Of a stretch of DNA of 64,000 nt, positions 56,983 through 64,000 are shown piece after piece. Where the stretch lies: NCBI GenBank assembly GCA_019633425.1, contig WSUB01000006.1, positions 496,001-560,000 of the forward strand, read 5' to 3'. The first letter of the stretch is position 1. Each line of letters begins with the position of its first letter. Position numbers and translations under genes: made by a program. The notes below the pieces were generated by a model. It was not told where the DNA came from. It worked only from the letters and a program-made list of their open reading frames with translations, and ran no database searches. Origin of the DNA: Tulasnella sp. 424 (lineage: Eukaryota > Basidiomycota > Agaricomycetes > Cantharellales > Tulasnellaceae).

Positions 56983-57397
56983 CCTTCGCGTCGCCCTCAC
57001 TCAAGCGGCACACACCATCTGAATCATCCGTCAACCTAGTCTTGCTCTTTCAAGACTCAAGCCGATAGCCCAGCGCTCTCGGCTCTAGTTATTTCACCAA
57101 GCATCTCAAGGCACCGCCATACCTCCTCTTTCTCCCGAGCTCGCCTCGGCGGCCCGTTGCCGTTCCTTCCGACGTTAGCATCAAAATGAGACTCCATCCA
57201 AAAGAAGCTGAAAACATGAATTGGCTCTGCAGGCGCATTTATCTCATATGCAAGTACGAAGTATCATACAAATTTATATGCAAGTCCGTGGTGATGATCG
57301 ATGGTTTGGGTAGAAATCGAAGAGTCCGATGAAGGGATAAGTTAGATCATGTCAAGAAAGGGGGTCCTGGGGAAGCTCGACCGGTACGGAGGTGAGC
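56983..57397. other. Left end of repeat unit 2
   Basis: 3' flank of A2, homologous to 51400-51767. No gene seen. Confidence 0.5.
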
Positions 57398-57948
57398 TTA
57401 GAAGTCACTCTTCTTGACCTGGAAAGCCTTGCTAGTGGCAAAGACATTATCGTAGTCGCTAAAGGGATGGGATATTAGTTACTGCACATGCGACAGGTAG
57501 CGATTGACGCTTACTTGATGTCAACCAAAACAAGAGTGTATTTGCTACAATAGTCGATGAAATATATATTTCGTAGGTGAGCGTTCAAGTCAAGTCAGGT
57601 TTTCGTTCCAAAAAAGGCTTACCCAGGGTAGTTCTTAAGCTCCTCAATGGAAACGGTATCCTTTCCAGAGCCGTTGCCTCCGTGACCGCGAGTTTCGACA
57701 TCATCCTCGAGAAGGGTGAAGTCATGCGAGGAAACCTCAATGATACCAACCGCAAAGCTAAAGAATTGAACTTGGTTTTAGCAGCACATCGAATGAAACG
57801 ATGTCAAATTCGAAGAGGAGACGCACAACTTGGGGCTGTCATCGTGGAACGTCCAAGTGTACTTGACAACGGTGGGGTGACCCTTCTTGACGGAGGCGGA
57901 GGTGATGCTGATACCGTTGGAGCGAGCAGCGACGCGGGAGGGAGCCAT
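57398..57948 (-). CDS. A2: small Ig/Knh-like protein, near-identical to A1
   Basis: Exons on the minus strand: 57827-57948, 57623-57757, 57515-57544 and 57398-57458; 115 aa. By eye the protein is essentially that of A1; most differences are in introns and the stop codon is TAA instead of TAG. Same TATA position (TTTAAATA at 58071-58078 on the plus strand). The strong match of exons compared with introns fits purifying selection or gene conversion after duplication. Confidence 0.8.
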
Positions 57949-58070
57949 TGGTAAAGTGGAAAGGTTGGAAAGTGGAAAGGGGGAGAAAAGTAGGGAAGAG
58001 GGGTAAAGTAAAAGAAGAGAAGAGAGAAGACTGGTTTGATGAGGACTGAGAAGTAGCCGAGGCGGGCTGG

Positions 58071-58078
58071 TTTAAATA
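58071..58078 (-). promoter_or_regulatory. TATA box of A2
   Basis: TATTTAAA 123 bp upstream of the A2 start. Confidence 0.6.
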
Positions 58079-59400
58079 GCGTCGGAGTGGCTCACAGCTC
58101 CATCCAGTGCGCCTCAGTCAGAACCAAATTAGGAGGTTAGGGACGTCTCACCGCAACACCGCAAAAACAAAGGTCGGCGGATCCGATCGGGCATGGGCGG
58201 TACCAGGTTTGGAAGGGCAGTACCGGCCGGTCGAGCAATGGCGATTTGGCACGCCTCAAGCACATGACCGTTACACGAACAGACGGGCAGTTGGAAGAGC
58301 GCTCCGTTAATTAAAACACGTAGTTTCCGTTTTCCCTTGGTAGCTAGGCGGAGTTTCGTTGAAGCTGTGTGGGAAGCACTGCACCCCAAAACGGGTAGCT
58401 GATCGACGTGACCGACGAACTTGAAGCTGAACAAGCTTGGTAATCTCACATAACGTAATATGGAAGTCGTTGAATGTAGGTTAGGTAAGCGCTCAGTCCG
58501 GGCCGTCCTAGTCTTTCTGTGGCTTAATCGGGCTTTCCCCTCTGCATCGACGGCCTGGGCAAACGGTCGTCCCTGACCCTCGAGCTCGGCTCGATGTACA
58601 CACTCCGCAACGAGTGTTCTCTAGTGCAGATAGAATAGTGTGATGATCGACAAATACATACGTGTACAGCCGGTGGCGCTTGTAATCGAATTTTTTTTCA
58701 AGGAGGTTAGAGAGTTGGTGTTTCGAAAGTCAGCCGCGCTTGGTGAGGCGGTGTACCCGCTGAAGTCACGTGCACCTTGTCTGTCCCTCCTCCTCCTCTC
58801 CAACCAAGCGGATCCAGAGGCTTGGCACTGCACGTTTTGAATCGGGCCGAGACACCCCCTCAACGAGTGGAAAGAAAAGAACAACGTGAACCAATGGCAC
58901 TAGATTCACTATGTGCAGTCGAGGAACACGCAAAAACACAGCTTTCAACCGTGACATCATACCTAATTCGGACTTGGACAACCAGCTAGAGATACAGTGA
59001 CGGAATAAAGGGACTCGACCGAAATGCAGAACCGGACAGAGAATTCGGGAGAATAAGCAATACTGAAAACAAAGATCAGTGAGAGGACGACGAGCGAAAG
59101 GACCTGGGTCCTCCCGCTTGGATTCATCGTCAAGGCCGAAAGAAGAAGACAAAGTTGGTGGCCATCTCTTCCGCCCTGGAGCCTCCCATGGATTCATCCA
59201 TTTCTCGCCTTCACCGCCCCGAGAAACTTCGCCAGCCAACTCCTCGTTCCTCCAGGCATCCCCATTACCCTTCGCGCAATCCTCACTCAAGCGGCAAGCA
59301 CCACCCAAGCCACCCCGTCCGCTCCGGCCCGTCGCCAGCCTAGCCTTCCTTCCGAACCTTTCCCAATAACCCACTTTCCACTCCTCGCCCCAGGAATGAA
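58079..59400. other. Repeat-unit spacer between A2 and H
   Basis: Copy of 52453-53600. A 219-codon minus-strand frame (58766-59425) lies here, but the homologous stretch of unit 1 does not keep it open, so it is probably chance. Confidence 0.5.
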
Positions 59401-59409
59401 CCATCCCTC

Positions 59410-59972
59410 TCAGCCTCCCGACCAAACCTCCTCATCCCAAACCTCGGCTGGTCCCACCGTACGCAAGACGTGGCCCGAGATCTCTCTTTGCGGCTCCGAG
59501 TTGATCTGCCTCTCAAGAGGCGTCCGCCCCTCGTCGAATCGGCGTCGTTCCTCGGGGTTCTTGAAGCACATGATGGCGTTAAGAGTCGAAAAGGGAGCGT
59601 AGTAGGAGTGCTCGAACTTCCGCGATGCGATTTTGGTGGGTCCTGAGTTGGACTGCGTAGGTTTTGCGTTGCGCGGAGGTGCTTCCGGGTTGGGTGATGG
59701 TCCCCGACGGGCGTTACGTTGATTGTCGCGCCGCTTGGGGTGGGTGTGGCGAGGACGGATCAGGGGGAGTGGGGTTTCCATTGAGAAAAGATATTCGTGG
59801 TTGGGTATATAGAGGGCTCGAGGTCGAGGTCGAGCAGCTCTGGGGACGTAGGCTTGGTGCGGGGCTTGCGGCCAGGTCTGGTGGCACGCTTTGAACGGGT
59901 TTTAGAGGTTGTACGGGAGGTCGAAGGTGGAGAGGATGATGCCAGGTGGTCGGTGGTGTCGTAACGTCGCAC
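59410..59972 (-). CDS. Possible C-terminal exon(s) of the H gene
   Basis: Two overlapping minus-strand frames have protein-like composition: 59760-59972 (TSRTTSKTRSKRATRPGRKP..., basic and Ser/Thr-rich) and 59410-59781 (ending ...SRKFEHSYYAPFSTLNAIMC, FKNPEERRRFDEGRTPLERQ). A GTAGGT donor near 60102 at the end of the long H exon and an acceptor near 60030 could join them to H. I cannot fix the splice pattern by eye. It could also be an independent small gene. No family recognised. Confidence 0.3.
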
Positions 59973-60099
59973 TGGACAGAGTGATCACCTCCCAAGTCGC
60001 TGGTGAGGATGGTCGGTGGGCCGGTAGTTGAAGGAACTAGACGCAGAAACGGTAAATGCTCAGCGGTCGATCTTCGCGAGAATCTGGTCGATAAAATGT

Positions 60100-61585
60100 C
60101 TACCTACCATCACCACCCGCAGAAAACGACTCTGCGTCAGCTAACTGCCTCGATACCGGCTTGATTGAGTCTGGAGTTGCGCTTGCGTCCAGAGTTGCAG
60201 GCGAGGAACCTACAACCCGCGTGCTTCCAGAGGAGGCTGGAAGGCAAAAGCGCGGACTAGCACTGTTCCAGACGACTTTGTAGACAGATATATCAGGGAA
60301 CTCACAAAGTTTTTCGACGAGATTCAAGGACTCTATCAAATACTCCATTGCCTCCTCGTTGTTCGATAGCTCTTTCCAAGTGTTGATACCGAACCTATGC
60401 AGGTCGAAGAAGTCGGCCAAGGCCGCCCGAACTCTGTCCGAGCAGACTTGGTGACTCTTTGGCACGAGGTTATCGACGTAGCTGGGGAGCTTCGCCCGCT
60501 TTCCAGACGATCCGACAGCGGCTATCGAGCCACCGCGACCCATTACGCCGCTCATCACCCGAGCCCAAACGTCTTCTTCGATGCCTTCATCGTGGAAAAG
60601 GCGTATCGCCTCATCCGGCTCGCACGCTGTGTCGATTAAAGTCTGAACAATACGGCGGTAGCGTTCAACGTCTGCTGGACTCGCATGATTTTTGCGCTGA
60701 TTGAGGTGATTTCGAATGAGGATCGTGATTGCGGCTTCCCAGTTGGGGGAGGTGTTGTTTGACGCGTCGCAGTCCAAGACGAAACGGGCGAACTCGACGA
60801 GGTAGCGGGAAGGGGCGTAACGGAGACGCTGCGGATTGAATGGGTAGATTTTGACGAGCTTGAAGTCGAGTCGTTCAAGTCGGGTTTCGACGAGGGGTAT
60901 GGTACAGTCTACAATGGCGGGGGAAATGAAAATTGGATGAAATGGATTGCGCGAAGGTCCGCGAGGGAGGCTGAGTGAGGAGGGGAGTGAGAGAGGAGGG
61001 CGTGTGTGTCGAGGTCCTATAGGGAGGGTGTAGTGAGGTTGTGGGAGGAGGACGAGATCCTGGGCGAGAGTAAAATAAATATGTTGGGACCGATCGTGTC
61101 TCCGTAGTACTGGACATGTCGGTGACGAGGATGAGCCCAGAGAAAGGGTCGCTGACGTGAAGGTGAAGGGACTAGAGGGGAGGCGGCGAAGGTAACAAAG
61201 GTGAAACTGTGGGGGATCGTCAGAGAAGTCTCCCCTTTTATAGTAATCATTCAATTCACTTACCAAAGACAGACAAGATCCCAATTGAAGTATTGACGAG
61301 GCCCGTTTCTAAATCACAATGTATTGTGGGGGCTATTGATGACTCGAATTCCATTCTGGACGATGTTGACATCGCTCCAAACACCGCCCCACGGTAGGGC
61401 AAGGGGCAATGGCACCAGAACGTGACCGATTCCGGCGACATCGTCATACAACGGGACCACCGACTGGATTCCAGTATCTGTACATCCCAAGGCGTCTCAG
61501 CACCCTCGAGTCGTTGTCGTTCTGAGTAAAATTCCGTGAGCGGGTTTACCGACGGAGATGAACGGGATTTTCGGTTCCTCAGCAC
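60100..61585 (-). CDS. H: unknown protein shared by the repeat units
   Basis: The main exon is open from 61284 to 60100 on the minus strand. Its reliable part (about 61000-60200) reads ETRLERLDFKLVKIYPFNPQ, LRYAPSRYLVEFARFVLDCD, WEAAITILIRNHLNQRKNHA, RYRRIVQTLIDTACEPDEAI, RLFHDEGIEEDVWARVM, AKLPSYVDNLVPKSHQV, ALADFFDLHRFGINTWKELS and CEFPDISVYKVVWNSA: a helical, charged, probably intracellular domain. An upstream frame, 61263-61585 (ERQRLEGAETPWDVQILESS), is also present in relic form at 63640-63840 and may be the first exon; a GTAAGT donor lies at 61262, but no acceptor gives an obviously correct join. I do not recognise a family. The fragment in unit 1 supports that the C-terminal half is truly coding. 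Whether the gene is intact is not settled. Confidence 0.5.
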
Positions 61586-61718
61586 GTGCCCCGCTTCAAT
61601 CTAAACGCGCCCAATTGGTTCATGATTGTTCATATGCCATAGCTAGTCCGACTTTACAGGCATGCATGTCGTGTACACAAAAGACGAGAAAAAGCGTGAG
61701 ATGAGATAATCGGTCGAC

Positions 61719-62394
61719 TTAGAAGTCGCTCTTCTTGACTTGGAAAGGCTTGCTCTTTGCGTACACCTTGTCGTGATCGCTATTGAAGAGAAAGATACAA
61801 GCAGGATCAGTGAACTACTGTGATTGAAACTCTGAAATACCACTGCACTCACTCGTCGCTCACGAAGATGAGGATGAACTCTCTGAATTAATGAGAAGCG
61901 ACGGATTCGTCAGCACCTGTCCTCCCCCGAAACTCGAGCCCTGAAAAGGAACTTACCCCGGGAAACCGTTGAGGACCGATATATCCAGGGAAGCAATGAG
62001 TTCTCCACTCTTGCCTTCGCCCTTGGCGAACCAGTTCGCCGCAAGGACGATGAGATCATTGCCCGAGACACCGATAACAGCGACGGTAATGCTGCGGGAG
62101 AAGTCCGTCAGTTCTCGATCTCGTGCGTGCTGTGCTTTTGATTGACTACCACCCTCCTCCCCAGAAGCCTTCCTTTGACATCGAGTGCCGGACAGACACG
62201 GGAAGGTCCGTGGGGATTCAAATTCGAATGAGGTGGAGGAAAATGTATACGTACTAGTCCGGGCTGTTTTCCTTGTACGTCCAAGAATACTTGACAATGG
62301 TCGGGTTTCCCTTCTTAACGGAGACGGAGGTGATATTCAGTCCGCTGCTGCTGGAGGCGCGGTTGATAAGGTTGGAGGTGGAGGTTGGGGCCAT
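61719..62394 (-). CDS. B2: small Ig/Knh-like protein, near-identical to B1
   Basis: Exons on the minus strand: 62255-62394, 61957-62091, 61853-61882 and 61719-61779; 121 aa. Starts MAPTSTSNLINRASSSSGLN and keeps the KKGNPTIVKYSWTYKENSPD core and the FQVKKSDF end. Differs from B1 at a few residues (for example IASLDISVLNGFPG against IATLDISVLKGFPG). TATAAAA lies 119 bp upstream. All four splice pairs are conserved. Confidence 0.8.
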
Positions 62395-62512
62395 TTGAAA
62401 AGGTTTCGAAGTTAAAAGGTGAAGAAGAAAGATGTAAGGTAGTAAGAAGAAGTGAAGAAGAAAAGATGTAGTCGATGCTGATGAACTCTGAGTTGCTCGA
62501 GCAGGAGGACGG

Positions 62513-62519
62513 TTTTATA
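62513..62519 (-). promoter_or_regulatory. TATA box of B2
   Basis: TATAAAA 119 bp upstream of the B2 start. Confidence 0.5.
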
Positions 62520-63400
62520 GAGGTCTCGTCACGGCATACACAAAAAGGCATTACGTACCACAGCGTACATAGCAAACGATAGAAACTCGTCCGTGAGCAC
62601 CGCAAACGCATCGGTCAAGGCATATCTAACCTATATTTACTGTAGGCGATGGGATAGCCATCTACGGCCACGGAATACAGCGCCGTTAGTTTGAAGGTCG
62701 ATCAGTACCGAGCATTGCCAAGACAGGCGCTCGGGGCTTCCTTCTGACAGCTCAACTCGAGACATTTGGTCCCCTGTAGCTGCAGAGTATTCTCAAATGT
62801 AAAGAAAATTGTTGTTATGAACAGCCAGCTGGGTGCTTGTAAACTCGGTATGTTTTCAAGGTGGTTAGAGTTTGTCTGGAGAGTGAGGTGATGAGGCGGT
62901 ATTTCTGTTCAAGTCACATGCATCTCCGGCCTCCCCATTCAAATTGGCGCTGGATGTTATTTTTAAACCGGACCGAGACGCCCCCTCAACGAATGGAAAC
63001 CGTATCACAGTAAATACCAAGGAACCGCAGTGGCTATATATAGCGGAGGAGCCCCAACACATAGCCTCAACATCACACCGTCATTCTGCTTCGACAGGGA
63101 GCTACAGATACGGTGAGGAAATAAGGACTTGACCGAATGCGGAAATGACTGGGGCATTCGGGGGAATAGTGGAAACAAACATCAGTGAGAATAACGATGA
63201 CCGAAAGCTAAGACTTGGTCTGGATTCGTACGTCGGATCTAAGGTCGGCGGAAATGGTGTCCACCCTGGCGCCACCCAAAGATTCATTCGTTTCTTCCCT
63301 TCGAACGACTTTGCTCCCCAAGGTGTCCTCATTAACATTCGCGCCACCCTCACTAAACCGGCTCGCACCATCCGAACCATCCGGTTCCCTCTGGTCGGTC
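62520..63400. other. Spacer upstream of B2, with the empty site of the inverted-repeat element
   Basis: Homologous to 54958-55757. At about 63325-63350 ('tcctcattaacattcgcgcc') the sequence passes straight from the left to the right flank of the element present in unit 1. No gene. Confidence 0.6.
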
Positions 63401-63409
63401 AACCCTGTC

Positions 63410-63850
63410 TTTGCTCCTTCAAGACTCAGGCCGATAGCCCAGCGCTCCCTCCCAATCAAAGTCAGCTCTCGGCTCTAATTTATTTACCAATGCATCTGAA
63501 GGCACTGCCATACCTCCTCTTTCTCCCGAGCTCGCCTTGGCCCGTTGCTGTCCCTCCAACGTTAACATCAAAATGAGACCCCGTCCAAAAGAACCGAAAA
63601 CATGAACTGGCTTTGCAGTCGCATTTATCTCGTATGTAGGTATGAGGTATTATACAAATTTAATTCCGGTGAGATCCTCATACGACGCGACCACCAACTG
63701 GATTCCAATATCTGTACATCCCAAGGCGTCTCAGCACCCTCAAGTCGTTGTCGTTCTGAGCAAGATTCCGCGAGCAGGTTTGCCGACGGAGATGAACAGG
63801 GTTTTCGGTTGTCATTATATAGTCGGTTCCTCAGCACGTGCCCCGCTTCA
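63410..63850 (-). pseudogene. Deleted unit 3: A-gene 3' flank fused to H first-exon relic
   Basis: 63410-63660 matches the 3' flank of A1/A2 (51400-51650) up to 'tacaaattta'; at 63661 the sequence changes abruptly to the H 5' region (counterpart of about 61450-61600), reading ERQRLEGAETPWDVQILESS on the minus strand. The A gene and nearly all of H that should lie between are absent. The remaining H frame is short and followed by stops. Confidence 0.7.
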
Positions 63851-63960
63851 ATCCAATTGGTTCATAATTGTCCATATGCCATAGCTAGTCCGACTTTACA
63901 GGCATGCATGTCGTGTACACGAAAGAGGAGAAAAACCGTGAGATGAGGTTATCGGGCGAC

Positions 63961-64000
63961 TTAGAAGTCGCTCTTCTTGACTTGGAAAGGCTTGCTCTTT
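63961..64000 (-). CDS. B3: last exon of a further B-type gene (cut by the window end)
   Basis: On the minus strand the last 40 bases encode the end of the B protein (KSKPFQVKKSDF and stop TAA at 63961), identical in protein to B1/B2. The flank before it also matches B1/B2. The rest lies beyond the window. Confidence 0.8.
   Translation of the reverse strand, partial: KSKPFQVKKSDF

Larger units (their letters stand above)
57040..63400. repeat. Tandem repeat unit 2 (A2 - H - B2)
   Basis: Homologous to unit 1 (51400-55757), but about 2 kb longer because it retains the H gene. Followed at about 63410 by the start of a third, internally deleted unit. Confidence 0.8.

Noticed and set aside
58766..59425. 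219-codon open frame on the minus strand
   Set aside because: Lies in the repeat-unit spacer; the homologous stretch in unit 1 is not open, so the frame is not conserved.

Overview
The window is nuclear DNA of a filamentous basidiomycete, most likely an Agaricomycete. Almost every gene is cut by short GT-AG introns of about 48-80 nt, and the gene content is typical of mushroom-forming fungi: a DUF6533-type membrane protein, a CBM1-tagged GDSL/CE16 esterase, a macrofage-activating-glycoprotein-like surface protein, a tyrosine-kinase-like kinase with an HGDLK loop, and a small secreted protein of the PTRR/SFLGYV type. I saw no rRNA, tRNA or CRISPR array. All exon joins below were built by eye from splice signals, reading frame and comparison between paralogues.

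Layout. 1-9.5 kb: an intact chitin deacetylase (1441-2602, +), two paralogous helical-repeat-like proteins on the minus strand (3362-5341, with a frameshift; 5819-7847, intact), a relic of a third such gene at the left edge, and a decayed second chitin deacetylase (8430-9465). 10.5-29.3 kb: a tandem array of OPT-family oligopeptide transporters, all on +, in graded decay. OPT1 (10698-14175) has 15 exons and 897 aa and is intact. OPT2 (15672-19152) is intact except for one lost splice donor. OPT3 (23524-27150) has a frameshift and a changed donor, and contains a false assembly gap. Two truncated relics also occur (20400-21222, 27366-27823). Relics of an alternative NADH dehydrogenase (NDE1-like) lie on the opposite strand before OPT2 and OPT3, and a duplicated flank follows OPT2 and OPT3.

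29.3-36 kb: a protein kinase-TPR fusion (30202-32712), relics of NDE1 and of the Ind1/NUBPL Fe-S factor, and a secreted-protein gene with a frameshift. 36-51 kb is a normal gene-rich stretch: DUF6533 membrane protein (-), RCE1 CAAX protease (+), a single-pass cell-surface protein (+), a CBM1-GDSL esterase (+), a GPI-type surface glycoprotein (+) and a broken F-box gene (+).

51-64 kb: tandemly repeated units that each carried two small (115-121 aa) intron-rich Ig/Knh-like proteins of two subtypes (A and B) and a larger unknown protein (H). Five A/B genes are visible (A1, B1, A2, B2 and the end of B3). A 1.2-kb inverted-repeat element sits at the boundary of the first two units, and its empty site is preserved in the second unit.

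Overall the window shows repeated local duplication followed by unequal decay. The genes most likely to work are chitin deacetylase, ARM-B, OPT1, kinase-TPR, DUF6533, RCE1, the 41-43 kb membrane protein, the esterase, the surface glycoprotein and the four complete A/B genes. Several of these act at the cell surface or cell wall (chitin deacetylation, polysaccharide deacetylation, peptide uptake).
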